Source: VAZQ01 sp963702695 (GTDB taxonomy: Bacteria; Pseudomonadota; Alphaproteobacteria; Rhizobiales; Xanthobacteraceae). From it: a stretch of DNA of 64,000 bases. Location of the stretch: the NCBI GenBank assembly GCA_963702695.1, contig CAVPDS010000004.1, positions 1 to 64,000 on the forward strand, in the 5' to 3' direction. This document shows, in pieces, positions 1 to 8,945 of the stretch. How positions within the stretch are numbered: position 1 is the stretch's first letter; every line of letters starts with the position of its first letter. Under the pieces are notes generated by a model. It had not been told where the DNA came from. It saw only the letters and a program-made list of their open reading frames with translations, and made no database searches. Both the position numbers and the translations under genes were made by a program.

Positions 1-272
1 TGTCATCCATCGGCGTGCTGGTCGTGTCTCGCAGTGCAGGGAATTTTGTTCTGCAGCCGGTCGCCCCACTGCCAACTGCGGAGGTCACCCTGACGCCGGT
101 CCCAAATGTATCGCAGCCGAACGTCTGTACGGGAATTGTGGCGGTTGGGCCGAACACAACGCTGGGAACCTGGACGTTCAAATTGCGCAAGCAGGACGCT
201 GCCGGCTTTTCCACGATCACAAAAAACGATGTCAGCGATGTCTCCTTGCTGGTTCACTACCAGGTGAACTGA
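1..272 (+). CDS. C-terminal end of a large protein, possibly Tc-toxin-like (partial)
   Basis: The frame is open to the left edge, so this is only the last ~90 residues of a longer protein; the in-frame GTG at 15 is probably internal. The tail reads as alternating beta strands and ends in a hydrophobic strand (SLLVHYQVN) after GTWTFKLRKQ. From memory this resembles the C-terminal receptor-binding end of insecticidal toxin complex A-type subunits, but the match is weak and rests on about 60 residues. Its stop is separated by one base from the next start, suggesting cotranscription with the nucleotidyltransferase gene. Other large beta-rich surface proteins would look similar. Confidence 0.45.
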   Translation, partial: SSIGVLVVSRSAGNFVLQPVAPLPTAEVTLTPVPNVSQPNVCTGIVAVGPNTTLGTWTFKLRKQDAAGFSTITKNDVSDVSLLVHYQVN

Positions 273-273
273 G

Positions 274-597
274 ATGATATCGCTCCCGCCCCCTTCGCTC
301 CAGCGGACGATCCAGCGACTGGTTGTGTCGTTTGCTCCCGAGCGAATTATTCTCTTTGGATCGTATGCCAAGGGCACAAATCACGCCGGCAGCGACGTCG
401 ATCTGTTGGTCGTGGCCAACTTGAACGGCCATCGTGACGTCCATCACCGCCGAGCCCGCCAGCTCGTTGCCGGCTGCTTTCCTCCCGTGGACGTCATCCT
501 GTGCAGCCCGGAGGAGGCTGTCCAGGCCTCGGCCACGCCCTCGCCATTTTTGCTCTCAATTCTCAGCACAGGTTCGACGGTATATATTCGCTTGTAA
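274..597 (+). CDS. Nucleotidyltransferase-domain protein (MNT/KNTase fold)
   Basis: This 107-residue protein carries the minimal nucleotidyltransferase signature: GSYAKG at about residues 29-34, then SDVDLLVV, the GS...DxD metal-binding arrangement of DNA polymerase beta-like enzymes. A further acidic position (VDVILC) follows near residue 75, completing a plausible catalytic triad. Proteins of this size are often the MntA-type partner of HEPN toxins, AMPylating them, but no HEPN partner follows; the next 490 bases are non-coding and then an IS256 copy begins. The ATG at 274 lies one base after the previous stop. It could equally be an orphan or a remnant of a toxin-antitoxin pair split by rearrangement. 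Confidence 0.75.
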   Translation: MISLPPPSLQRTIQRLVVSFAPERIILFGSYAKGTNHAGSDVDLLVVANLNGHRDVHHRRARQLVAGCFPPVDVILCSPEEAVQASATPSPFLLSILSTGSTVYIRL

Positions 598-1089
598 CGC
601 ACTATTCCGCGTCGCTCGGCCGTGCGCTCACAATTCACGTCACCAGCAGCAGAAAATTTCGCAAGCGTTCATGGGAAGCGCGAGTTGGTCGCCGCATGTT
701 TGTAAATCGGCGTGGGGTCCCGACGCCGACCGGCGTGGTCAACGCATTGATTATCTCATGTCGAAGGGGTCAAACTTCGGCTCTGACTCAATCTCGATGA
801 AGTTTACTGGTGGCGTGACGCTGTTTCCCGAAAGGAATCAGCGCGATGCCGGCGAACTTCCGAATTTCCTACCTCATTCCCTGCGGTCTGATCGTCGAAA
901 GCACATCCCAGATCGACGCTGCCCTCGTTGTGACGGTTCGTGCCGGGGGCCAGACGGCCATGTGTCCGCAGTGTTGTTCCTTCAGGGCAAGTTCATAGTC
1001 GCTATACCCGATTGGTTTCGGATCTGCCCTGCTCGGACCGCAGCGTACGACTTCGCGTTGTGACACGTCGGTTTTACTGTACGGCGCCA
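598..1089. other. No recognisable gene
   Basis: About 490 bases between the nucleotidyltransferase gene and the left end of IS256 copy 1. The frames that stay open here give arginine/cysteine-rich low-complexity proteins that look like out-of-frame reading of GC-rich DNA. I see no RNA gene, repeat or convincing fragment. The base composition is somewhat lower in GC than the neighbouring transposase. Confidence 0.5.
1083..1089. repeat. Target-site duplication, left of IS256 copy 1
   Basis: ggcgcca immediately outside the left terminus, matched by ggcgcca at 2519-2525 outside the right terminus. IS256 elements usually duplicate 8 to 9 bp; copy 2 shows a clean 8 bp. Confidence 0.75.
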
Positions 1090-2518
1090 GGTGCCGTCGC
1101 GGAGTTGGTAGGAATTGAGGGTGGCGTAGTCTCCGGGGTGATCAACCTCGAATCATCCGGCGTTGAAGCGTCGGACTGGAGACCACGCCATGATGAGCCA
1201 TACCACGAAGGCTGATTCTTCGCAGCCTACAGCCGAGATGGCTGTTGATCTTTTCGACAACTGGTTTGATCCGATCGAGACCGCGGTGCGCGCTCGGGCG
1301 CGTGAGTTCATCGAAGAGTTGATCCGCGGCGAGCTCGACACTGTGCTTGCCCGCCCACGTTACGGGCGAAGCCAGATGGCCGGCGATGAAGAAAGTGCGG
1401 ACATTACCGGCCACCGCCACGGGAGCCGGCCGCGGTCGCTGACCGGCACGTTCGGTCCGATCGAGATCGCCGTGCCGCGCGCCAGGCTGAACACCACCGA
1501 CGGCAAGACGACGGAGTGGAAGAGCAAGGCGCTGCGGGCTTACCAGCGGCGCACGCTTGCCGCCGACGCGCTGATCGCGGGCGCGTATCTTGCCGGCACC
1601 AATACACGGCGGGTACGCCGGGCGCTCGCGGCGCTGTTTGGCGGCGCGGTGGGCAAGGACACGGTGAGCCGGGTGTGGCGCAAGGTGCAGACCGACTGGG
1701 ACGCCTGGAATGCCCGCTCGCTGGCCGAGGAGCCGATCGTGCGGCTTATTCTCGACGGCACCGTGGTGCGCGTGCGGCTCGACCGCAAGGCGACCTCGAT
1801 CTCGCTGCTCGTTGTCCTCGGCGTGCGCGCGGACGGCCAAAAGATGCTGCTTGCAATCAAAAGCATGGGCGGAGAGAGCACCGAGGCTTGGCGCGCTGTC
1901 CTCGACGATCTCATCAAGCGCGGTCTGCGGCGGCCCGAGTTCCTCATCGTCGACGGCGCGCCGGGGCTCGACAAGGCGATTGCCACCGTCTGGGATGGCG
2001 TGCCGGTGCAGAGGTGCACAGTTCACAAGCACCGCAACCTGCTCGCCCATGCCCCCGAGCGCCTGCACGAGGAGATCGGCGCCGACTACAGCGACATGAT
2101 CTATGCGACGACGCGTGAGGACATCGAAACTCGCCGCAAAGCCTTCATCCGCAAGTGGCGGCTCAAACACCGCGCTGTCGCCGACAGCCTGGAGGAGGCC
2201 GGCGACCGGCTCTTTACCTTCACCCGTCTGCCGCCGAGCCAGTGGCGCAGCGCACGAACAACAAATGCAATCGAGCGGCTGCACGAAGAGTTCAAGCGAA
2301 GGATCAAAACCCAGACCGTGCTGCCGTCGGCAGACACCGCCGCCATGCTGTTCTGGGCGTTGCTCGCATCCGGTCAGATCAACATGCGCAGGGTTGATGG
2401 CTGGCAGACGCTCGCAGAAAACTTTATCGGTCAGCCAATCGACCTTGCCGCCTGAAACGATAGCCTCGTGTTACTGGAGATCGCGCCACCAAATTCCAAC
2501 CGCATTCCGGACGGCACC
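1090..2518 (+). mobile_element. IS256-family insertion sequence, copy 1
   Basis: Comparison with the second copy at 8946-10374 fixes the ends: identity begins at ggtgccgtc and ends at its inverted form gacggcacc. Both copies are 1429 bp. The bases ggcgcca lie directly outside both ends (1083-1089 and 2519-2525), a 7-bp target duplication, or 8 bp if one shared terminal c is counted outside. The element carries one transposase gene. The intact ends and duplication show a simple, fairly recent insertion. Confidence 0.93.
1190..2455 (+). CDS. IS256-family (mutator-type) transposase
   Basis: This 421-residue DDE transposase is full length for IS256. The catalytic acidic residues sit in recognisable contexts: LILDGTVVRVRLD (first Asp), FLIVDGAPGLDKAI (second Asp), and TTNAIERLHEEFKRR (Glu), the last being the hallmark of the mutator family. 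The ATG pair at 1190/1193 follows a purine-rich tract (ctggagacc) and fits better than the upstream in-frame start at 1163. The protein is almost identical to that of copy 2; the visible difference is Ile versus Val in the ADxTGHRHG stretch. No frameshift or stop, so it is probably active. Confidence 0.96.
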   Translation: MMSHTTKADSSQPTAEMAVDLFDNWFDPIETAVRARAREFIEELIRGELDTVLARPRYGRSQMAGDEESADITGHRHGSRPRSLTGTFGPIEIAVPRARLNTTDGKTTEWKSKALRAYQRRTLAADALIAGAYLAGTNTRRVRRALAALFGGAVGKDTVSRVWRKVQTDWDAWNARSLAEEPIVRLILDGTVVRVRLDRKATSISLLVVLGVRADGQKMLLAIKSMGGESTEAWRAVLDDLIKRGLRRPEFLIVDGAPGLDKAIATVWDGVPVQRCTVHKHRNLLAHAPERLHEEIGADYSDMIYATTREDIETRRKAFIRKWRLKHRAVADSLEEAGDRLFTFTRLPPSQWRSARTTNAIERLHEEFKRRIKTQTVLPSADTAAMLFWALLASGQINMRRVDGWQTLAENFIGQPIDLAA

Positions 2519-2528
2519 GGCGCCACAT

Positions 2529-2892
2529 TGCCGAAGACAGATTTTCGCCGAGCGCTTTGACGAGGCCATTCTTCTCGTGCGGTCGCGCCGCACCAGGCGG
2601 CTCGATTGCATCGTCCATCATCTGGGCCTAGCTCTCGGCGGCAGACCGGCAGCGAGCTTCGCCAAGCGCCTGATGTTGCCGGTCAGGCAACGACACCGTC
2701 CTTCGAGTCGTGCGCGCTCGAGCTTGCCCACGCACCGAGCCGCTGAACGTGGTTGGTATCGACGACTGGGCCTTCCGGCGAAATCACAGTTATGGAACGA
2801 TCGTGTGCGACCTCGAGCGACGACATATCGTGACGCTCTTGCCTGACCGGGAAGTGGCGACGGTTCAGGCTTGGCTCCCCCATCATGCGTAA
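2529..2892 (+). pseudogene. ISL3-family transposase remnant
   Basis: Two frames together give the middle of an ISL3 transposase. The first (from 2529) reads CRRQIFAERFDEAI and LGLALGGRPAASFAKRL, the zinc-finger-to-helix part; the second (through 2892) reads VVGIDDWAFRRNHSYG and LLPDREVATVQAWL, containing the first catalytic Asp of the DDE domain. A frameshift near 2700 separates them. The N-terminus is cut off by IS256 copy 1 and the C-terminal half is missing after 2890, where IS91-type sequence starts. It is non-functional debris. Confidence 0.85.
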
Positions 2893-3049
2893 TCCAACGC
2901 AAAGCGGCCACTGATTCCGAAGCAATCCGGCCACCGATTGAACGAACCCGCTGCGCGCGAGGGAGCCGGCTGATCGGCTGAGCGGAAGTCCCCTGTCTGA
3001 GAGGATGTGGATTGTCATGTCCCATCCCTCTTCAAGACAGGAGACCCCG

Positions 3050-3910
3050 ATGACCACGATGAGCCCGCTGCGTCGGCGGATGATCGAAGATATGACCATC
3101 CGCAACCTCTCACCGTCGACGCAGCAATCCTACATCTACGCAATCGCGAAGTTCAGTCGGCATTTCGGCTGCTCGCCGGACCAGTTGTGCTTAGAACAAG
3201 TCCGCGCCTACCAGCTGCATCTCATCAAGCAGAAGCGGTCTTGGTCGCACATCAACCAAGTCGCGTGTGCACTGCGGTTCTTTTATGGCGTCACGTTGGG
3301 GCAAACGGAGGCATTCGAGCGAATCGTCGGCGGTCAGAAGCCCGACAAGCTTCCGCTCGTGCTCAGCGCAGAGGAGATCGCGCGCTTTCTGCAGGCGGTT
3401 GCAGGATTGCGTAATCGCATTGTACTGACAACCGCTTATGCGGCGGGCTTACGGATTAGCGAGGTTGTACGCCTGAAGGTCGCCTCGATCGACAGTCGAC
3501 GGATGCTGCTCCTTGTCAAGAACGGTAAGGGCGGCAGAGATCGATACGCGATGTTATCTCCGCGGCTGCTGGAGGTTCTGCGAGCCTATTGGAAACGAGT
3601 GCAGCCGGGGCTGTGGTTGTTCCCGGGCCGAGACCCGGGCGGCCACGTGACCATCCACGCGATCCAAGACGCATGCCGAGCCGCAAGGCGGCGCGCGCGG
3701 ATCGGCAAACCTGTCACGGTCCACAGTCTTCGGCATTCCTTTGCCACTCATCTGCTGGAAAGCGGGACCGATATCCGCGTCATCCAAGCTCTACTCGGCC
3801 ACACCGACCTGGAGTCGACTGCGCGTTACGCTCAGGTCGCGACTAATCTCATCGCCAGGACCGCCAGTCCTTTCGATCAACTCACCGTTGAGGTAATTCC
3901 TCCCGACTGA
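3050..3910 (+). CDS. Tyrosine recombinase associated with IS91-family element
   Basis: A 286-residue phage-integrase-type recombinase with a SAM-like N-terminal core-binding domain (LSPSTQQSYIYAIAKF) and a complete catalytic domain: Arg in AGLRISEVVRL, HSLRHSFATHL (His-x-x-Arg), LLGHTDLESTARYAQV with the nucleophilic Tyr. Eight bases separate it from the downstream Y2 transposase, the layout of the IS91 subgroup that carries an accessory tyrosine recombinase. The ATG at 3050 follows caggagacc, so I prefer it over the earlier in-frame start at 3005. Apparently intact, unlike its partner. Confidence 0.9.
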   Translation: MTTMSPLRRRMIEDMTIRNLSPSTQQSYIYAIAKFSRHFGCSPDQLCLEQVRAYQLHLIKQKRSWSHINQVACALRFFYGVTLGQTEAFERIVGGQKPDKLPLVLSAEEIARFLQAVAGLRNRIVLTTAYAAGLRISEVVRLKVASIDSRRMLLLVKNGKGGRDRYAMLSPRLLEVLRAYWKRVQPGLWLFPGRDPGGHVTIHAIQDACRAARRRARIGKPVTVHSLRHSFATHLLESGTDIRVIQALLGHTDLESTARYAQVATNLIARTASPFDQLTVEVIPPD

Positions 3911-3918
3911 GCCGGCTC

Positions 3919-5113
3919 ATGCGGCCCGTGCTGGAGGTGGCGGACATCTTTCGCAGCCACGGCGACGCATTCCGAATCGCGCAAGGTGACCGCCTCTCGC
4001 ATGCGCAGCGCCGCGTCATGGCCGCCATCGAGGCTTGCCGCACCGTGACCCTTGGTGGCCATGTCGAGCAGTGCGATGACTGCGGCATGGTTCGCATCGC
4101 CTATAACAGCTGTCGCGACCGGCACTGTCCCAAGTGCCAAGGCCTGGCACGTGCCCAGTGGCTTGCCGATCGGCAGGCCGACCTGCTGCCTGTCCCGTAT
4201 TTCCACCTCGTTTTCACCGTGCCGGCCCCCATCGCCGCCATCGCGCTCCAGAACAAGGCGGTCGTGTACGACATCCTGCTCAAGACTGCCGCCGAGACGG
4301 TGCGCATCATCGGCGCCGATCCACAACACCTTGGCGCCGAGACCGGCATGATCGCCATTCTGCATACTTGGGGCCAAACCCTGATGCATCATCCGCACGC
4401 CCACTGCCTCGTGCCGGGCGGCGGCCTCGCAACCGACGGACGCTGGGTCGGCTGCCGGCCCAACTTCTTCCTCCCGGTTCGCGTCCTGTCGCGACTTTAT
4501 CGGCGGCTGTTCCTGGAGCGCCTGCAGGCAGCATTCGACAAAGAAAAGCTCGTGTTCTTCGGTGATCTCGTCAGCTTGATGGAGCCGGGTGCGTTCGCCC
4601 GGCATCTCGGGCCGCTGTGCCAGATCGAATGGAATGTCTATGCCAAGCGTCCTTTTGGCGGCCCGCAGCAGGTGCTGGATTATCTCGGGCGCTATACCCA
4701 TCGCGTCGCGATCGCCAATAGCCGGCTCCTCGCCTGCGAGAACGGTCGCGTCCACTTCCGTTGGAAGGATTATCGCGCGGACAACAAGTCCAAGGTGATG
4801 ATGCATCGACGCCGACGAGTTCATTCGTCGCTTTCTCCTTCACGTGCTGCCGAAAGGGTTCCGCCGCATCCGCCACTTCGGCTTCCTGGCGAACGCCTGC
4901 CGCACTGCCAAGATGCCAATCATCCGTGCCGCTCTACAAGCGCCCGCGCCGGCCGCGACAGCCGAGCCCGCCGATTATCGCGAGCGCTACGCAATCCTCA
5001 CCGGCCGACGCATCGATCTATGCCCCATCTGCGGAGGCCGCATGGTCGAGATCGGCACTTGGCCGCGTTCGAGATCGCCACGACCCTCAGAACCGCGCTG
5101 TGACACCTCATGA
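3919..5113 (+). pseudogene. IS91-family Y2 transposase, frameshifted
   Basis: The first ~295 residues are a normal IS91 transposase: cysteine zinc-binding region (CDDCGMV, CRDRHCPKCQ), VPYFHLVFTVP, and the HUH motif HHPHAHCLVPGGG, then YLGRYTHRVAI with the paired-tyrosine region. At about 4804, after NKSKVMM, one extra base shifts the frame. The correct C-terminus (DADEFIRRFLLHVLPKGF, then a second zinc ribbon CPICGGRM) continues in the +1 frame to 5113. Full-length product would be about 398 residues, the family norm. The element is therefore likely immobile unless complemented in trans. Confidence 0.9.
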
Positions 5114-5392
5114 CGACTCGCCTCAAACCCGTCCCTTTGCATCGTCCGCGTATATCGATACCGACGCTCCCCGTCGGAAAGTCTCAGCATACCCGCAAAC
5201 TCTCACGTGCATGCCCACGTCGCCTTTCCGATGCCAGGAAGCACGCGATCGTTCCCGACCGCACAATCTGCTCATCATCAGTTCTTGCTCACGCTCAGTC
5301 ATTCCAACCGAACATCTATCATCGAGCCGCCGGCGCTCGGCTTGAACGCCCATAGGGCCCGGTCAATACCAGGCGGCTTCGTTCAACCCGGC

Positions 5393-5450
5393 TTCAAATA
5401 GGTCCCGCGCTGAGTCGGCGGCAATGTGTGTGACGCGGGACCTATTTGAA
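5393..5450. repeat. Perfect 17-bp inverted repeat with 24-nt loop
   Basis: ttcaaataggtcccgcg (5393-5409) is followed by its exact reverse complement cgcgggacctatttgaa (5434-5450). It lies between the IS91 remnant and the IS21 left end. It may be an IS91-type terminal structure, ends of a vanished small element, or a strong hairpin; no T-run follows on either strand. Confidence 0.8.
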
Positions 5451-5456
5451 CCCTCG

Positions 5457-6606
5457 TGCATTCCGACGGAAGTCGGCCACCAATTCCGATCGAAGCAAGC
5501 CACCCTTTGAAGGTGATCTGAAGCTCTCGCTGTCGGCGATCAAATCGCGGACGCGGTTTTCCTTTGTGGTCACGCAAGCGGAGGTCCGATGCCCGCGGAG
5601 AGAGCGCCGATGCGCAAGGTTCGAGAAGTCCTGAGATTGCGGCACGCGCTCGCGTGAGCGAGCGGCAGATCGCTGTGACGGTCGGCGTGAACCGGTCGAC
5701 GGTCAGCGAATATCTGCGTCGGGCCGCCGTCATCGGCATCACCTAGCCGGTGCCGGAGGGGCTGGACGATGGCGAGCTTGAGCGGTGCCTGTTCACGCCG
5801 CCGACGTTCGAAGAGAATCCGGGCCAGCCACTGCCCGATTGGAGTTATATTACATCCACAGGGAGCTGAAGCGGCGCTCGGTGACGCTGCTGTTGCTGTG
5901 GGAGGAGTACGGGCCGAACACCCGGAGGGTTACGGCTACAGCCGGTTCTGCAAATCGCTATCGGGCCTGGCGGGGCACCATCTCGCCGACCATGCGTCAG
6001 ACGCACGGGCCGGCCGAGAAGCTGTTCGTCAACTCTGCGGGCGACATGGTGGTGGTGTTCGACGCCACGACCGGAATGGAACGTTGCGCCCACATCTTCG
6101 TCGCGGTGCTGGGCGCGTCCAACTACACCTATGCGGAGGCGCGCTGGTCGAAAGGGCTTGCCGACTGGATCGGTGTGCACGTCAACGCTCTCAACGCAAT
6201 CGGGGGTGCCGAGGGCGATTGGGGCCTCGCCCCCATGCTTGCCGAACAACGCCGCGACCTCCTGGAGATCATCGAAGACCGGCGCGGCCGCGGGTCCACC
6301 ATCGTGACCAGCCAGCTTCCGGTCGAGCACTGGCACGAGATCATCGGCGATCCCACCATCGCCGACGCCATCCTCGATCGCCTGGTGCACAACGCCCACC
6401 GGCTCACGCTCAAGGGCGAGAGCCTCCGCAAAGCCGCTGCCAAGCGTCAGAAGCTTGACGGCGAAACCGCCAACTGACCTGATGATGTCGTCGACACGAG
6501 AGCCCGTCCTACGAGATGGCCGGCATCATCGGAATGCCCGGCCGGCTTCGATCGGTACAGGCGGCCGGCTTCGCCCGGAATCAAACGGCCGACTTCGTCG
6601 GAATGC
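5457..6606 (+). mobile_element. Degenerate, internally deleted IS21-family element
   Basis: The left end (tgcattccgacggaagtcgg) and the inverse of the right end (gcattccgacgaagtcggcc) match with one gap, followed by the multiple attccg..gaagc.ggcc repeats typical of IS21 termini. A full IS21 is 2 to 2.5 kb; this copy is about 1150 bp because the middle is deleted. Ends are placed to within a few bases. I did not find a convincing target duplication. Confidence 0.8.
5610..6477 (+). pseudogene. istA-istB deletion fusion (IS21 transposase / helper ATPase)
   Basis: Read from ATG 5610, the istA helix-turn-helix start hits TGA at 5655 because one base is missing; the next frame continues (SERQIAVTVGVNRSTVSEYL) to a TAG at 5744 where other copies have Trp. 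A five-base insertion near 5850 (after DWSY) shifts again, and from IHRELKRRS the frame is open to 6477. Within that frame IstA sequence (KLFVNSAGDMVVVFD, first catalytic Asp; ASNYTYAEA) runs at about 6210 directly into the C-terminus of IstB (GDWGLAPM, STIVTSQLPVEHWHE, HNAHRLTLKGES). No functional product is expected. Confidence 0.88.
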
Positions 6607-6651
6607 GCAGGCAACGATTGCCGCAATCATGAAAGTCACGGATTAGCAGCA

Positions 6652-6798
6652 GTGCGCGGGTTCCTTGCCGGAGTGGTGCGTAAGCGCCTTAAGCTGAAGC
6701 TCAGTTCGAATGAAGTGGACAGCGACCGGGTCTACCGGATCGCTGGCGGGCACAGCCGCAAGGCGAAGCCTCGCCAGTCCAAGCGCGGGTCGTCCTGA
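6652..6798 (+). pseudogene. DUF3489 protein C-terminal fragment
   Basis: The frame reads VRGFLAGVVRKRLKLKLSSN then DRVYRIAG and a basic tail, the end of the DUF3489 winged-helix-like domain common in alphaproteobacterial mobile regions. Only 48 codons survive; the left end abuts the IS21 right end. No start codon of its own is evident apart from GTG 6652. Confidence 0.65.
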
Positions 6799-6803
6799 GG
6801 GTC

Positions 6804-6967
6804 ATGCCGCTCGTCAGCATCGGTCCGGCACCGCCGGACCGGAAGGCACTCGACGCCGAGATTGTGCGGTTGCGTGATCTCGGCGTCGGCGAGCTTCGGG
6901 CTCGTTGCAGACCGTGTTCAGACGGCAGCGCAAAGCGCATGGAGCGCTTGCGCTGCGCCGCGTGCGA
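6804..6967 (+). pseudogene. DUF2924 protein N-terminal fragment, frameshifted
   Basis: Starts at ATG 6804 and reads DAEIVRLRDLGVGELRAR, the usual beginning of DUF2924. The expected continuation (W)QTVFRRQRKAH lies in another frame because one g is missing near 6903. The remainder of the domain is replaced by cytochrome-gene sequence. DUF3489, DUF2924 and a serine recombinase often sit together in this order; the recombinase is absent here. Confidence 0.6.
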
Positions 6968-6985
6968 AACACCGGGATCGTGGCG

Positions 6986-8260
6986 TCAAAGTGCGTTCAA
7001 GAAGTTGACCAGATCGGCTTTCTGCTGGTCGGTGAAGCCTATTCCGAACCGCTGATCATAGAAGTTAACGACATCCAGGAGGGTCGCCGCTGAACCGTTA
7101 TGAAAATACGGAGCCCGTGACGCAAGCCCACGCAGAACGGGCCCTTTGAACCTGCCGATGTCCTTGCACTGCCCGCTGATCATCGCCCTTCCCGCGTCGG
7201 TGACCTTATAGATCTGGCCTGCCAGCGGACCTTGCGTGCACGTCAGCGTGAAGACCGGCAATCCAGAAATGTCGAGGACCGGCGGCTTGTTGACACCGGC
7301 GTCGGGAATGCCGATGTCGAGCGGCGCCTTGACCGAGTGGTCGCCCACGTTGGGTGTGTCATGGCAGGTGCCGCAAAATCCCGGAATGCTCGCGACGTTG
7401 AGGTCATCGTTGAGGCCCGAAACCCCCCTGATGTTGATAGTGGTGTTGTTGAATACCTCCTCGCCGCGCGCGATCGATTGTCGTTTGGCTGTGTCCTCGT
7501 GGTGGCTCGGCGCGAGCCACGGCCGATACAGATCGAAGATCTGCGAGGTGAACTGAACGTGGTGCGGATTCTGCCCCAGCGGGTCGTCCACACCGATGAA
7601 GAAATTCGGCAGTTGCAGCGAGAGTGCAACCGGACCGCCGGTGCTGCCATCGGCAGCCAGGCTGCCCGCCCTATCGTCGAAGGCTTGGGCGGCGAATATG
7701 CCGCTTTCGAATGCGACAATCTCGGCCAACTGCGCGGCGGTGGGCGGCGTACTGGCCTGCGCGTGACCGAGCGTGGCATCGGTCGCCTGGCTGGTCAAAC
7801 TGGGCTCCCGGCCATCCCACATGATCGCGCTCAAGAAGCCGAGATTGGTGGACGGCAACGGGCGCCGATACGTGGAGACGATGCCGGTTGTCGCACTGGT
7901 GAGCCCCGTGACGGGGTTGGTATTGCAGTTGTAGGGATCATCTACGGCCGTGACGGCGAATTGTGCTCCCGCCGGGATCGGCAGGCCGATCCTGATCAAA
8001 CCCCTGTCAATCAACAGTTTGTAAGCCAGTTGCTTGGCGGCGAAGGTCGAAACGTCGTCGCTCGGGCACGTGGCGCCGTCGACTACGCGAAAGATCGGGT
8101 CGGTGCCTGCGCTCGCTGCAAAGCGCGCGGCAACGTCCGCTGCGCTGATGGTCCAGCCATTCTGCGGCTGGTGGCAGCTGAAGCAGGTTCTTCCATTGGC
8201 TCCGAGATTCTGGAAGAACGCCACGATGCGGTAGTGATCCTCAGGGAGAGGAGCAACCGC
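6986..8260 (-). pseudogene. Di-haem cytochrome c peroxidase/MauG-like, 5' truncated
   Basis: The protein has two CXXCH haem sites (CFSCHQPQNG near the N-terminus and CGTCHDTPN in the second half) and the late PYFHNGSAATLLDVVNFYDQRF region typical of cytochrome c peroxidase-like proteins, and ends properly at 6986. What is missing is the export signal: upstream of FFQNLGANGRTC the sequence belongs to a different gene, reading APLPEDHYRIVA, which is the middle of a FAD monooxygenase. Without a Sec signal haem attachment in the periplasm could not occur, so this is a broken gene even though the frame is open. Confidence 0.8.
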
Positions 8261-8897
8261 CATGAGTTCCTGCCGGGGAATAGAACAGCGTCACCTCCTC
8301 CCGGCTTAGCGGCCATTGCATGCGGACGTCAGCCAGCACGAAATCCTGTTCGTATGCTGCGCCCGCGAACGGGATACCAGCCTGCGTGCGGACGATGCTG
8401 TGCATGCCGTCACAGCCGATCAGCCACCGTGCCCGGATCGTTTGCACGGCATCACCATCCCTCACTTGTACATCGACATGGCTATCGGCTTCCGCGATGC
8501 CGACAACCTGACATGGGCGGATCACGGCTCCGCCAAGCGATTTCAAATGCGCTTCTAGGCAGCGCTCGACCCGGTCCTGTGGGCACATCAGCGTGAACGG
8601 ATATTCGCTCGGTATTTCCGAGAAATCGATAGTGATGAGCGTGTGGTCGCGGTCCCGGATGCGAAAGATCGGAACCTTCACGCCAAGTTCCAGCAGATCA
8701 CGGGTGGCCCCGAGGGGTTCCAGGACCTCCATTGTCCGGGCATGCACGACGCAGGCACGAGGTGTATTCGCAACCGCAGGCAGGCGGTCGACAATCAGTG
8801 GTTCTGCTCCGTCCCGCCTCAACTCCGCGGCGAGGGTGAGGCCAGTGGGGCCGGCGCCAACGATCAATATGTCGGTTGCTGTTGGCAAAGAACGCAT
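8241..8897 (-). pseudogene. FAD-dependent monooxygenase (PheA/TfdB type), truncated
   Basis: From ATG 8897 the protein shows the FAD-binding ILIVGAGPTGLTLAAEL motif, then RACVVHARTMEVLEPLG and the second flavin motif RWLIGCDGMHSIVR near residue 165. At FYSPAG a single extra a shifts the frame and it stops at 8241; removing that base continues as LMAVAPLPEDHYRIVA, normal for the family, before the sequence changes abruptly to a cytochrome gene. So two lesions are present: a frameshift and a fusing deletion that removed the C-terminal half. IS256 copy 2 sits 48 bases upstream of the start. Confidence 0.85.
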
Positions 8898-8937
8898 GGC
8901 AAACTCCTGTGCAACATTGCTTCTGAAGCCCCGCGAT

Positions 8938-8945
8938 GACTCGGC
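8938..8945. repeat. 8-bp target-site duplication, left of IS256 copy 2
   Basis: gactcggc, repeated at 10375-10382 on the other side of the element. Confidence 0.92.

Noticed and set aside
434..1063. 209-residue plus frame left of IS256 copy 1
   Set aside because: Arg/Cys-rich with no motif; begins inside the nucleotidyltransferase gene in another frame.
4798..4810. Programmed frameshift in the IS91 transposase
   Set aside because: IS91 transposases are made from one frame, and the site lacks a slippery heptamer; simple mutation is enough.
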